Assembly (NCBI GenBank): GCA_002393095.1
Contig: DGII01000054.1
Location: 1 to 17,242, forward strand
DNA length: 17,242 nucleotides
Direction: 5' to 3'
Source of the DNA: Lachnospiraceae bacterium UBA3826
GTDB taxonomy: Bacteria; Bacillota; Clostridia; Lachnospirales; Lachnospiraceae
Numbering within the stretch: the stretch's first letter is position 1; each line of letters starts with the position of its first letter. The notes beneath the pieces were generated by a model. The model did no database searches and was not told the origin of the DNA. It saw only the letters and a program-made list of their open reading frames with translations. Made by a program: the position numbers and the translations under genes. Shown here in pieces: positions 6,824-14,791 of this stretch.

Positions 6824-6852
6824 TTGCAAGTGACCGAAATAATAACTATAAT
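6824..6852 (+). promoter_or_regulatory. Promoter of the mraZ division operon
   Basis: TTGCAA (6824-6829), 17 bases, then a perfect TATAAT (6847-6852). The -10 runs directly into the first GTGG box of the MraZ operator, so bound MraZ would cover the -10 and the start region. No other plausible promoter lies between the upstream terminator and mraZ. Bases 6743-6823 hold nothing else I can assign. Confidence 0.8.
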
Positions 6853-6900
6853 GTGGTTAAAAGTGGTTGAAAGTGGTAACTAAGTGGCACAAAGTGGTGA
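6851..6900 (+). promoter_or_regulatory. MraZ operator: five GTGG boxes
   Basis: Five repeats of the form (A/T)AGTGG or ATGTGG have GTGG starting at 6853, 6863, 6873, 6884 and 6894, so the spacing is 10, 10, 11 and 10 bases. This matches the MraZ box pattern (AAAGTG(G/T)N3 repeats, about one per helical turn) known upstream of dcw operons. MraZ, the first gene of the operon, is expected to bind here and repress its own transcription. Confidence 0.85.
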
Positions 6901-6926
6901 ACACTTTGAAAGACAGGTAAAAGCCT

Positions 6927-7358
6927 ATGTTCATGGGAGAATACAATCACACAATTGACCCCAAGGGCAGGGTGATAGTACCTGCTAAGTTCAGGGAAGC
7001 GTTAGGCGATGAATTCGTAGTTACCAAGGGACTTGACGGATGTCTGTTCGTGTATGACAAGACAGAGTGGACAGCCTTCGAAGAGAAGCTTAAGACACTG
7101 CCTATAACCAATAAGGACGCCAGAAGCTTCGTGAGATTCTTCTTGGCCGGAGCGACAACGGTTGAAGTTGATAAGCAGGGAAGAATACTTCTTCCGGCAG
7201 TCTTAAGAGAATTCGCGGAACTGATTAAGGATGTTGTACTCATAGGTGTAGCGAGCCGCGTCGAGATCTGGAGTAAAGAGCGCTGGGACGGCACCGCGAA
7301 CTTTGATGATATGGAAGATATCGCCGAGCACATGGCGGAATTGGGACTTAGTATCTGA
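6927..7358 (+). CDS. mraZ: Transcriptional regulator MraZ
   Basis: 143 residues, the usual length. It has two AbrB/SpoVT-type half domains, each with the DNA-binding DxxxR motif: D11-R15 (DPKGRVIVPAKFR) and D82-R86 (DKQGRILLPAVLR). The start MFMGEYNHTIDPKGR matches the family N-terminus. The ribosome binding site is weak (AGG about 9 bases upstream). MraZ forms a ring-shaped oligomer that contacts several successive boxes; five are present in the promoter. It leads the division operon and its TGA overlaps the rsmH ATG by one base. It should act as autorepressor of the cluster. Confidence 0.97.
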   Translation: MFMGEYNHTIDPKGRVIVPAKFREALGDEFVVTKGLDGCLFVYDKTEWTAFEEKLKTLPITNKDARSFVRFFLAGATTVEVDKQGRILLPAVLREFAELIKDVVLIGVASRVEIWSKERWDGTANFDDMEDIAEHMAELGLSI

Positions 7359-8293
7359 TGAGCTTTGAACATATACCTGTATTGCTGAATGAAGTTATAG
7401 AGGGGCTTGATATTAAGCCCGACGGAATATATGCAGATGGAACGCTTGGCGGAGCAGGGCATTCTTCAGAGATACTTAAGAGGTTATCCGATAAAGGAAG
7501 ACTGATAGGTATAGATCAGGATGAGGAAGCGATAAGGGCGGCCACGGACAAGATAGGTCGTGATGATCGGGTGAGTATAGTAAGAGCGAATTACGTTAAG
7601 ATGCCCGAGATTTTGCAAGAGATGGGAATAGATTTGGTGGACGGAATACTCCTTGATATCGGAGTATCCTCACACCAGTTAGACACACCCGACAGAGGGT
7701 TCTCCTATAAATCAGATGCGCCTCTGGACATGCGAATGGACCGGAGGCAACGCATCAGTGCAGCGGACATAGTAAATGAATATGAAGAGAAGGAACTCTT
7801 CAGGGTGATAAGAGATTACGGTGAAGAGAAGTTCGCGCAGAACATTGCCAAGCACATTGTGGCGGCAAGAGCGGAAAAACCGATCAAGACAACATACGAA
7901 CTTAATGAGATCATAAAGGCCTCGATACCGGCAAGGATGCGGCAGGACGGACACCCGTCCAAGAGAACGTATCAGGCGATAAGGATAGAGTGCAACAGGG
8001 AGCTTGAGGTATTAAAAGAATCAATAGATGCGATGATAGACGTCCTTAAGCCCGGCGGAAGACTGGCGATAATCACTTTCCACTCCTTAGAAGACAGGAT
8101 AGTCAAGAACGCATTTAAGATTGCCGAGAACCCCTGCACATGCCCGCCGAACTTTCCCAAGTGCGTATGCGGCAAGGTAAGCAAGGGCAGAATAGTAGGA
8201 AGAAAGCCGGTAACGGCAACAGAAGAAGAATTAGAGGTTAACAGCAGAAGCAAGAGTGCAAAGTTAAGAGTTTTTGAAAAAGCACAGTCTTAG
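7358..8293 (+). CDS. rsmH: 16S rRNA (cytosine-1402-N4)-methyltransferase RsmH
   Basis: 311 residues, the normal length. RsmH transfers a methyl group from S-adenosylmethionine to N4 of C1402 in 16S rRNA at the P site. Visible motifs are the SAM-binding ADGTLGGAGHSSEIL, GILLDIGVSSHQLD, DAPLDMRMD, KRTYQAIRIECNREL and GGRLAIITFHSLEDRIVK. A C-x-C-x6-C-x-C cluster follows (CTCPPNFPKCVC), as in many Firmicute RsmH proteins. The start ATG shares its A with the mraZ TGA, indicating translational coupling. Confidence 0.97.
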   Translation: MSFEHIPVLLNEVIEGLDIKPDGIYADGTLGGAGHSSEILKRLSDKGRLIGIDQDEEAIRAATDKIGRDDRVSIVRANYVKMPEILQEMGIDLVDGILLDIGVSSHQLDTPDRGFSYKSDAPLDMRMDRRQRISAADIVNEYEEKELFRVIRDYGEEKFAQNIAKHIVAARAEKPIKTTYELNEIIKASIPARMRQDGHPSKRTYQAIRIECNRELEVLKESIDAMIDVLKPGGRLAIITFHSLEDRIVKNAFKIAENPCTCPPNFPKCVCGKVSKGRIVGRKPVTATEEELEVNSRSKSAKLRVFEKAQS

Positions 8294-8299
8294 TCAAGG

Positions 8300-8362
8300 A
8301 TGATTGAGAACAAGAACAAGGAAGTTGGATGCAAAAAGCATCTGAGAGGGGCATTTAAGTGA
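8300..8362 (+). CDS. Possible 20-residue leader ORF coupled to ftsL
   Basis: The rsmH-ftsL gap is almost filled by an ATG ORF of 20 codons, basic in composition, whose TGA (8360-8362) overlaps the GTG start of ftsL. It has no proper ribosome binding site: AAGG abuts the ATG. A 5-bp hairpin, GATGC-AAAAA-GCATC, lies inside it. A short open frame in 63 bases is easily due to chance, so this is recorded only as a possible coupling element. Confidence 0.2.
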   Translation: MIENKNKEVGCKKHLRGAFK

Positions 8363-8847
8363 GTAACTTAAGAACAAGAAGTACAGACAATTACAGGATC
8401 ACGGTCAACACCGGAAGGAACAGCTATTATGTCGAGGGCAATACCGTCCGCAGTACCGAGCCCGGCAGAAGGGAAGAGGTACAGATAAGGCGTGTCAACC
8501 ATGCGGCAAGACGCAATCGTGACAGAGCAAGACACATGAATGCGGGCTATGTACTTTTTTTATCAATAGCTGTTTGCATTACGGCAATAACTCTGCTAGG
8601 ATATATCAAGAGACAGAGCGAGCTTACGATAAGTGCCAAGAGGGTTACGGCACTTGAGAAGGAGCTTAACGATCTTAGACTTACCAATGATGAGAATCTT
8701 GCACGTATCAATGCTTCGGTCAATCTTGAAAGCATTAAAAAGATAGCTGTGGAAGAGCTCGGTATGACATATGCGAAGGAAGGTCAGGTAGTTGTAGTGG
8801 GAAGTGAGGGAAGTGATTATGTGAGGCAACTGCGTGAGCTCCAATGA
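8359..8847 (+). CDS. ftsL: Cell division protein FtsL (FtsL/DivIC family)
   Basis: 162 residues. A GTG start is forced: an in-frame TAA sits immediately upstream (8356-8358), and GAGAGGG lies 8 bases before the GTG. A basic cytoplasmic region (about 1-60, rich in Arg) precedes one membrane span (about 62-82). A coiled coil follows (about 85-120, TALEKELNDLRLTND), then the FtsL-like element ESIKKIAVEELGMTYA. FtsL pairs with DivIC/FtsB and FtsQ/DivIB to recruit and activate FtsW-FtsI at the septum. The long basic N-terminus is larger than in many FtsL proteins. The call rests on topology and position between rsmH and ftsI, since sequence conservation in this family is low. Its TGA overlaps the next ATG (ATGA). 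Confidence 0.85.
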   Translation: MSNLRTRSTDNYRITVNTGRNSYYVEGNTVRSTEPGRREEVQIRRVNHAARRNRDRARHMNAGYVLFLSIAVCITAITLLGYIKRQSELTISAKRVTALEKELNDLRLTNDENLARINASVNLESIKKIAVEELGMTYAKEGQVVVVGSEGSDYVRQLRELQ

Positions 8848-11027
8848 GTTATTTTTCTATGAACAGAAGTAACAGACCATTTAATAAGAAGATGCAGGAG
8901 AAGCTGGTAGTACTATTCCTATTGGTACTGCTGGCTTTTGTCGGGTTGAGCATAAAGCTCATATCCATCACAAGGGATAACGGTGAGAGATATAAGAAGC
9001 AGGTGCTCAGTCAACAGCAGTATGAGAGTACCATTATTCCCTTTAAAAGAGGAGATATCTTAGATTCCAAGGGCAATAAGCTGGCTACCAGCGAGAAGGT
9101 CTATAATCTTATAATCGACAGTAAGATGATGCTTCGAAAGGAAGAAAGCCTTAATGCGACAATGAGCGCGTTAAATGAGTGCTTTCCGGGATTTCCGGAG
9201 GCTGATGTGAGAAGCTATGTCAGCCAGAATCCGGGAAGCCAATATTATGTGGCTCTGAAGCAGTTAAGCTATGATGAGATATCGGATTTTGTGGATATAC
9301 AGAATGACAAGGCTGCTAATCCGGATGTAGCCGGAGTGTGGTTCGAGGAGGAGTATAAGAGGATATATCCCAATAATACGCTGGCTTGTGATGTCATAGG
9401 CTTTACCGGTAAGGACAATGTGGGCTCATACGGACTTGAGCAGTTCTACAACGATACGCTTAACGGTACTAACGGACGTGAGTACGGCTACTTAAGCGAG
9501 GGAGAGATGCTTGAGAGGACTGTCGTATCGCCTGTTGACGGATACAATATAGTAACCACGATAGACGGCAACATCCAGCAGATCGTGGAAAAGTATCTAT
9601 ATGAGTTCAATGAGCAGTATAAGAACGGAGCCAGACCCGGAGGAAACGGAGCCAATAACGTGGGCTGCATCATAATGGATGTCAATAACGGAGATGTTCT
9701 GGCAATGGGAAGCTATCCGAACTTCGACCTTAATAACCCCAGAGACACATCCGCGCTCTTAGGCTCAAGATTTGTCAATGAAAGCGGCGTCATAGAGTAT
9801 GAGGCCAACTGCATCACCGAGGAGAATAAGGATGAGCTTCTGTCGGATGATGCCATTACATATCAGAATCTTAATTATCTGTGGAAAAACTTCTGCATCA
9901 GCAATACATACGAGCCGGGGTCGGTAGCCAAGCCCTTCACGGTGGCTGCAGGACTTGAATCCGGCAAGATGACGGGTAATGAGTACTATACCTGTAACGG
10001 TCAGCTACGAGTGGCAGATCATGATATCAAGTGCCATAATTACAAGATCGGCGGAGACGGTACATTGTCGGTGCAGGAGGCTATAGAGCAGTCATGTAAC
10101 GTTGCCTTGATGCTTATGGGGCGTCAGATCGGCAAGACCACATATCTCGAATATCAGGAGAAATTCGGCTTTGGCTACAAGACCAATATAGATCTGTCGG
10201 GTGAATCAAGAACGGCCACTCTGGTATTCAATTCCTCCAATATGGGAGAGACGGAGCTTGCGACCTCTACCTTCGGACAGGGATATAATGTGACGATGAT
10301 ACAGATGATCGCCGCATTCTCATCTCTTGTGAATGGCGGATTCTACTATGAACCGCATGTGGTTAAGAGGATCACTGCACAGGATGGCTCCACGGTGAGG
10401 AATATAAGCCCCAGAGTGCTTAAGCAGACCGTGTCGGCGGCTACAAGTGCTAAGATCATACAGTATTGTAACGGAGTTGTGCTAAACGGTACAGGTAAGA
10501 CTGCGCGTCCGGCTGGCTATGCAATAGGCGGCAAGACAGGTACGGCGGAGACTGTTCCCAGAGATAAGCGTAATTACGTTCTCTCCTTCATGGGCTATGC
10601 CCCTGCGGATAATCCGCAGATAGCCATATATGTAGTGGTAGACAGACCCAACGTGGTATTTCAGGATGATGCCAAGTTCGCTACAAGGATAGTCAGGAGT
10701 ATACTTACGGAGGTCCTTCCCTATATGAATATCTATATGACGGAGGAATTGTCGGATAAGGAACGTGAAGAGCTTGAGAATCTGGATATAACCATCAAGT
10801 CATCCAATTTGTCGGATGAAGAGACGGAAGAAGAGGGCGAAAGTGCCGATAATGAAGAAGATGAGAGCATAGTGGATGCCAATGGCGGAGATATCACCTC
10901 ATCAACCTCGCCTACTGCGGAAGAGATGCAGTCGGATGATGTGCTTACGGCACCGCTGACCGGAACGGTGCTCAATACCCAGACAGGTGAGCCTGTGGTG
11001 GAGGATAAGGAAGATGGCCCGCAATAG
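8844..11027 (+). CDS. ftsI: Septal peptidoglycan transpeptidase (class B PBP, FtsI/PBP2B)
   Basis: 727 residues. N-terminal membrane anchor (about 21-43), dimerisation domain (RGDILDSKGNKLATSE), then a transpeptidase domain with all three penicillin-binding motifs: S360-V-A-K363 (nucleophile Ser in EPGSVAKPF), S417-C-N419 and K564-T-G566 (GGKTGTAET). It cross-links septal peptidoglycan in the periplasm-facing space and works with FtsW. After the catalytic domain, about 90 residues (from about 635) are strongly acidic and low in complexity. No PASTA domain is visible, unlike SpoVD and several Gram-positive division PBPs. The start codon overlaps the ftsL stop as ATGA, and the 3' end overlaps ftsW by 14 bases. 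Confidence 0.95.
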   Translation: MSYFSMNRSNRPFNKKMQEKLVVLFLLVLLAFVGLSIKLISITRDNGERYKKQVLSQQQYESTIIPFKRGDILDSKGNKLATSEKVYNLIIDSKMMLRKEESLNATMSALNECFPGFPEADVRSYVSQNPGSQYYVALKQLSYDEISDFVDIQNDKAANPDVAGVWFEEEYKRIYPNNTLACDVIGFTGKDNVGSYGLEQFYNDTLNGTNGREYGYLSEGEMLERTVVSPVDGYNIVTTIDGNIQQIVEKYLYEFNEQYKNGARPGGNGANNVGCIIMDVNNGDVLAMGSYPNFDLNNPRDTSALLGSRFVNESGVIEYEANCITEENKDELLSDDAITYQNLNYLWKNFCISNTYEPGSVAKPFTVAAGLESGKMTGNEYYTCNGQLRVADHDIKCHNYKIGGDGTLSVQEAIEQSCNVALMLMGRQIGKTTYLEYQEKFGFGYKTNIDLSGESRTATLVFNSSNMGETELATSTFGQGYNVTMIQMIAAFSSLVNGGFYYEPHVVKRITAQDGSTVRNISPRVLKQTVSAATSAKIIQYCNGVVLNGTGKTARPAGYAIGGKTGTAETVPRDKRNYVLSFMGYAPADNPQIAIYVVVDRPNVVFQDDAKFATRIVRSILTEVLPYMNIYMTEELSDKEREELENLDITIKSSNLSDEETEEEGESADNEEDESIVDANGGDITSSTSPTAEEMQSDDVLTAPLTGTVLNTQTGEPVVEDKEDGPQ

Positions 11028-12168
11028 TATAAGCAGAAGTAAAGGCTACGTAGATTACACTTTAATATTCATCATATTGCTGTTACTGGGCTTTGGCCTG
11101 ATAATGGTCTATTCCACGAGCTCATATTCGGCATCCATGTCCTCGACACTTCACAATAACCCTGCGTTCTATCTGAATAAGCAGGCTTTCGCTACGGTAT
11201 TCGGGCTAGTTGCAATGGCAGTGGTTGCCATGATACCCTATCAGTTCTGGAGAAGGTTCGCGGGTATGGGATATGCTGTATCGGCATTCCTTATCATACT
11301 TGTCCTGACACCCTTGGGGTATGAGGCTAACGGTGCAAGAAGGTGGCTTAAGATCGGAATATCGGTTCAGCCGGCTGAGATCGCCAAGCTTGCCATGATA
11401 CTTTTTCTTGCAAGTCTTGTGTGCAGGCTCGGTAATGACATCCGTACAAGGAACGGATTTTTGCTTGTGCTTTTCTCGCCAGCGCCCATATGCCTTATGG
11501 TGTGGCGTATAACCGATAACCTAAGCTCGGCCATCATCATATTCATGATCGGATATATCATGCTTTTTGTGGCCAGTCCGGAGTACAAGCGATTCCTTAT
11601 AATCACGGTCGCCGCTATAGCTTTTGCGGCCTTGGTGGTGCTTGTTGTCGTGCATATGGCTGATGCCGGCACATTCGGATACAGAGGTCAGAGAATTCGT
11701 ACATGGATAGATCCGGAGGCTGATGCATCCGGTGGCGGCTTCCAGACCTTACAGGCCTTGTATGCCATAGGTTCAGGCGGTATATTCGGCAAGGGGATCG
11801 GGCAGAGCACACAGAAGCTTGGCTTTCTGCCTGAGGCTCAGAATGATATGATATTCTCCGTTATATGTGAGGAACTCGGGCTCTTCGGCGGAATATGTAT
11901 CATCGTGCTTTTCCTGCTGCTGCTTTGGAGGCTTATGATCATTGCAAGTAATGCCAGAGATGAATTCGGCGGTCTGCTCGTAGTGGGCGTAATGGGTCAC
12001 ATAGCCATACAGGTCATACTTAATGTTGCGGTGGTAACGAACGTGATACCCAATACCGGTATCTCGCTCCCGTTCATAAGCTACGGAGGCTCTTCCGTCA
12101 TGTTCCTCTTGATCGAACTGGGACTTGTGTTCTCTGTGGCAAGATCTATTGATTTTGCAGAGGATTAA
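11014..12168 (+). CDS. ftsW: Septal peptidoglycan glycosyltransferase FtsW (SEDS family)
   Basis: 384 residues from the chosen ATG, which has GGAGG 9 bases upstream. An upstream in-frame GTG at 10987 would add nine residues but lacks such a site. SEDS proteins polymerise lipid II glycan strands with a partner class B PBP, here encoded just upstream. About ten membrane spans are predicted. Family motifs are GARRWLKIG...QPAEIAKL, GYRGQRIRTWIDPEA, GSGGIFGKGIGQSTQKLGFL and NTGISLPFISYGGSSV. Asp278 (EAQNDMIFSVICEELG) corresponds to the essential Asp of RodA/FtsW. FtsW, SpoVE and RodA are hard to separate by sequence; the dcw position favours FtsW. The gene ends three bases before the ftsQ ATG. Confidence 0.94.
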   Translation: MARNSISRSKGYVDYTLIFIILLLLGFGLIMVYSTSSYSASMSSTLHNNPAFYLNKQAFATVFGLVAMAVVAMIPYQFWRRFAGMGYAVSAFLIILVLTPLGYEANGARRWLKIGISVQPAEIAKLAMILFLASLVCRLGNDIRTRNGFLLVLFSPAPICLMVWRITDNLSSAIIIFMIGYIMLFVASPEYKRFLIITVAAIAFAALVVLVVVHMADAGTFGYRGQRIRTWIDPEADASGGGFQTLQALYAIGSGGIFGKGIGQSTQKLGFLPEAQNDMIFSVICEELGLFGGICIIVLFLLLLWRLMIIASNARDEFGGLLVVGVMGHIAIQVILNVAVVTNVIPNTGISLPFISYGGSSVMFLLIELGLVFSVARSIDFAED

Positions 12169-12171
12169 GCC

Positions 12172-13251
12172 ATGGCGGGTAAGAAGGTAGTTAAGAAAAA
12201 GCCGGTCAAAAGCGGTAAAAAGCCCAAGACCGATAAGACGATAAAAAACGGTGAAAAGCTAAAAACCGATAAGACGATAAAAAACGGTGAAAAGCTAAAA
12301 ACCGATAAGGCGATAAAAAACGGCAAAAAAATAAAGACGGACAAGGCAGTAAAAAAAGGCAAAAAGTCCGAGACCATTAAGGCTGTTGAACGCAAACAAA
12401 GGCTTGAGGATACGCTGCCCATGGGTAATACCTTAAGTCAGCTTACATCCGAGCTTCCTATACTCGGAAAAAGCCTTGACGGTCCTGATCTCAGACCATG
12501 GAAAAAGGTCAAAATCCCTAAGCCCCAACTTGATATTAAGGGCAAGAGATTGCTTATCATCCTCTCATTACTCCTTATTACGGTAATCGTGACGGTAATG
12601 GTCATACTTCATGCTTTCAAGGTGGATACCGTTACGATTGAAGGCAATACACATTACAGCAATGAGGAGATATACGATATCGTTATGGGAGACAGATTCG
12701 GTGACAATTCTCTGTATCTGTCCATGAAGTATAAGAACAGAGATATCGAGGGCATCCCCTTTATTCAGACCATGAACGTGAATATAGTCAATCCGCACAC
12801 GATAAAGATCACCGTGTATGAGAAGGCTATGGCGGGATTTGTGGAGTATATGGGGCGATACTTCTATTTTGATAAGGACGGAACCGTGATTGAGTCATCG
12901 GATGTTAAGACCAAGGGCATTCCGCAGGTGCTTGGACTTACCTTCGATCATATCGTACTCTATGAGAAGCTTCCGGTAGAAAGCAAAGAGATATTCGGGA
13001 ATATCCTTGAGATGACACAGCTTCTCAATAAATACGATATTGAGATGGATAAGATATACTTTGACAAGAATTACAATATGACACTCTACTTCGGACAGGC
13101 CAGGATCAAGGTGGGTGATTTCACCAATATAGACGAGAAGATTATAAGACTTAAGGACATACTGCCGGAGCTTGCGGATAAAAAGGGCGTTCTCAGACTT
13201 GATAATTACTCAGGAGATAACGGAATCATCACATTTGAGGTGGACAGTTAG
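12172..13251 (+). CDS. ftsQ: Cell division protein FtsQ/DivIB with Lys-rich repeat tail
   Basis: 359 residues; AGAGGA lies 7 bases before the ATG. The cytoplasmic N-terminus (about 1-125) is extremely Lys-rich and holds four 12-residue tandem repeats (20-67, core TDKTIKNGEKLK). One membrane span (about 127-148) is followed by a POTRA domain (about 150-218, VDTVTIEGNTHYSNEEIYDIV...HTIKITVYEK) and the beta domain (to about 350). DivIB binds FtsL/DivIC and regulates the septal synthase. The repeat-rich cytoplasmic tail is unusual in length and composition and could bind acidic lipids or nucleic acid, which is inference. It is the last gene of the operon before the ftsZ promoter. Confidence 0.93.
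   Translation: MAGKKVVKKKPVKSGKKPKTDKTIKNGEKLKTDKTIKNGEKLKTDKAIKNGKKIKTDKAVKKGKKSETIKAVERKQRLEDTLPMGNTLSQLTSELPILGKSLDGPDLRPWKKVKIPKPQLDIKGKRLLIILSLLLITVIVTVMVILHAFKVDTVTIEGNTHYSNEEIYDIVMGDRFGDNSLYLSMKYKNRDIEGIPFIQTMNVNIVNPHTIKITVYEKAMAGFVEYMGRYFYFDKDGTVIESSDVKTKGIPQVLGLTFDHIVLYEKLPVESKEIFGNILEMTQLLNKYDIEMDKIYFDKNYNMTLYFGQARIKVGDFTNIDEKIIRLKDILPELADKKGVLRLDNYSGDNGIITFEVDS
12229..12372 (+). repeat. 36-bp in-frame tandem repeat, four copies, in ftsQ
   Basis: Units begin at 12229, 12265, 12301 and 12337. The first two are identical over 36 bases; the third and fourth diverge progressively. Each encodes 12 residues (TDKxxKNGxKxK pattern). Identical neighbouring copies suggest recent duplication and possible copy-number variation between strains. 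Several runs of five to seven A lie within. Confidence 0.9.
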
Positions 13252-13278
13252 GGACTTGAACGTGATCGAGGGTTACAT

Positions 13279-13302
13279 AAGTCGGTAAAATCGGACTTTT
13301 TT
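13279..13302 (+). terminator. Weak possible terminator after ftsQ
   Basis: AAGTC (13279-13283) pairs with GACTT (13294-13298), followed by a run of T. The stem is only 5 bp with a 10-base loop, so termination would be partial at best. It lies between the ftsQ stop and the ftsZ promoter. Confidence 0.3.
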
Positions 13303-13323
13303 AATAAGAATAGTAAAAAAACA

Positions 13324-13352
13324 TTGCGCAAACAGAAAAAAAATTATATGAT
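13324..13352 (+). promoter_or_regulatory. ftsZ promoter
   Basis: TTGCGC (13324-13329), 17 bases including an A-tract, then TATGAT (13347-13352). Transcription would start near 13359, about 64 bases before the ftsZ start codon. The surrounding A/T tracts favour a real promoter. It would let ftsZ be expressed independently of MraZ control. Confidence 0.65.
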
Positions 13353-13384
13353 ATTCAAGTATGATATTATTGAATGGACTATGA

Positions 13385-13400
13385 TATATCGTTCGATATA
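13385..13400. promoter_or_regulatory. 16-bp palindrome just upstream of the ftsZ ribosome binding site
   Basis: TATATCG-TT-CGATATA is a perfect inverted repeat with a 2-base centre, ending 4 bases before the AAGGAGG of ftsZ. The 2-base centre is too short for a normal RNA loop, so an operator for a dimeric regulator is more likely than an RNA hairpin. No regulator is identified. Confidence 0.45.
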
Positions 13401-13422
13401 GATTAAGGAGGAGGTTAGTCCT

Positions 13423-14658
13423 TTGTTGGAGATAAGAAATAGCGAAGCATTAAGCGGAGCTAAGATTTTGGTGGTTGGTGTCGGCGGCGCCGGCAACAAT
13501 GCTGTCAACAGAATGATAGAGGAAGAGATCACGGGGGTAGATTTCTTAGGAGTCAATACAGATAAGCAGTGGCTATCCAATTGCAAGGCCACTACTATCC
13601 AGATAGGCGAGAAGCTGACCAAGGGTCTCGGAGCCGGAGCAAGACCGGAGATCGGTGAGAAGGCTGCGGAAGAGAGCTATGATGAGCTGCAGCAGGCAAT
13701 AAGGACATATAACATGGTGTTCGTTACATGCGGAATGGGTGGCGGAACCGGTACAGGTGCAGCTCCCGTTATTGCCAAGATTGCTAAGGATATGGGTATA
13801 CTGACTGTTGGTGTTGTGACCAAGCCGTTCCATTTCGAGGCCAAGACACGTATGAATAACGCCATAGGCGGTATCGAGAAGCTTAAGGAGAACGTAGATA
13901 CTCTTATTGTGATCCCCAATCAGAAGATACTTGAGATCGTTGACAGACGCACTACGATGCCGGAGGCCTTCAAGCGTGCTGATGAGGTACTTCAGCAGGC
14001 GGTCAGAGGTATCACGGACCTTATCAATGTTCCTTCTCTTATCAATCTTGACTTTGCCGATATACAGACAGTAATGAGAGGCAAGGGGGTAGCTCACATC
14101 GGTATAGGTGTCGGCAAGGGAGATGACAAAGCCAAGGAAGCTATCGTAGCGGCGGTTGAGTCACCTTTGCTTGAGACTACGATTAAGGGAGCGACGGATG
14201 TCATCATGAACATCACGGGTGACATCAGTGTATTTGATGCAGATGATGCTGCAAGCTATGTTGAGGAGATAACCGGAGAGGATATCAACCTTATCTTCGG
14301 TGCGATGTATGACGAGACAGAGGCTGACAGCTGTAAGATAACAGTTATAGCAACAGGTCTTGATGAGGTCAAGACTAATGTGACCATAGGCAACAGAGCC
14401 GGACTTACCAGCAGACCCGCTATGGGTACAAGACCCACGGTTGCGGGCTCAACACCCTTAAGCAGACCTCTTACCGCGGGAACTGACAGTGTTACGGCAA
14501 GATCGGGGGTATCTTCGCCGATAGGTATGGGGGCTCAGAGGACAACAGCCGCTCCTTCACAGCCTGTTGCCCGTAACTTCGGACAGAAGCCTACGGATAT
14601 CAAGAGTAAGATAGAAGAGAATCAGTTGCAGATACCTTCATTCCTTACCAAGAAGTAA
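13423..14658 (+). CDS. ftsZ: Cell division GTPase FtsZ
   Basis: 411 residues. The start is TTG (13423), with AAGGAGGAGG 8 bases upstream. The resulting N-terminus MLEI matches clostridial FtsZ, and the next codon is also TTG. Visible motifs are VVGVGGAGNNAVNRM, the tubulin signature GGMGGGTGTG (104-112), and the T7 loop N208-L-D210-F-A-D213 needed for GTP hydrolysis in the next subunit. A variable linker (about 320-395) and the conserved C-terminal peptide (IPSFLTKK) for partner binding follow. FtsZ polymerises into the division ring and directs the septal synthase encoded upstream. It has its own promoter and a strong downstream terminator. No ftsA lies next to it, as is common in clostridia. 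Confidence 0.97.
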   Translation: MLEIRNSEALSGAKILVVGVGGAGNNAVNRMIEEEITGVDFLGVNTDKQWLSNCKATTIQIGEKLTKGLGAGARPEIGEKAAEESYDELQQAIRTYNMVFVTCGMGGGTGTGAAPVIAKIAKDMGILTVGVVTKPFHFEAKTRMNNAIGGIEKLKENVDTLIVIPNQKILEIVDRRTTMPEAFKRADEVLQQAVRGITDLINVPSLINLDFADIQTVMRGKGVAHIGIGVGKGDDKAKEAIVAAVESPLLETTIKGATDVIMNITGDISVFDADDAASYVEEITGEDINLIFGAMYDETEADSCKITVIATGLDEVKTNVTIGNRAGLTSRPAMGTRPTVAGSTPLSRPLTAGTDSVTARSGVSSPIGMGAQRTTAAPSQPVARNFGQKPTDIKSKIEENQLQIPSFLTKK

Positions 14659-14692
14659 GCTTTTAAGACGGGAAGAAAAAGAACGTATAATG

Positions 14693-14726
14693 ATCACGGG
14701 AGTGTTTATTCTCCCGTGATTTTTTG
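14693..14726 (+). terminator. Intrinsic terminator of ftsZ
   Basis: ATCACGGGAG (14693-14702) pairs perfectly with CTCCCGTGAT (14711-14720) around an 8-base loop and is followed by TTTTT. It ends the division cluster and isolates the sugar genes downstream. Confidence 0.92.
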
Positions 14727-14791
14727 TTAAAATATATATAACTGCAAAATGAATTGGAAGGTTGCATATTCCTTCGGATTGGAGATGATCT

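Noticed and set aside
13573..14097. A 174-residue minus-strand ORF opposite ftsZ
   Set aside because: It is a shadow of the highly conserved ftsZ frame and shows no domain.
14727..14791. Promoter or cre site for the symporter
   Set aside because: TTGTTA and TATATA are present but not at usable spacing, and no TGAAANCG-type cre pattern was found.
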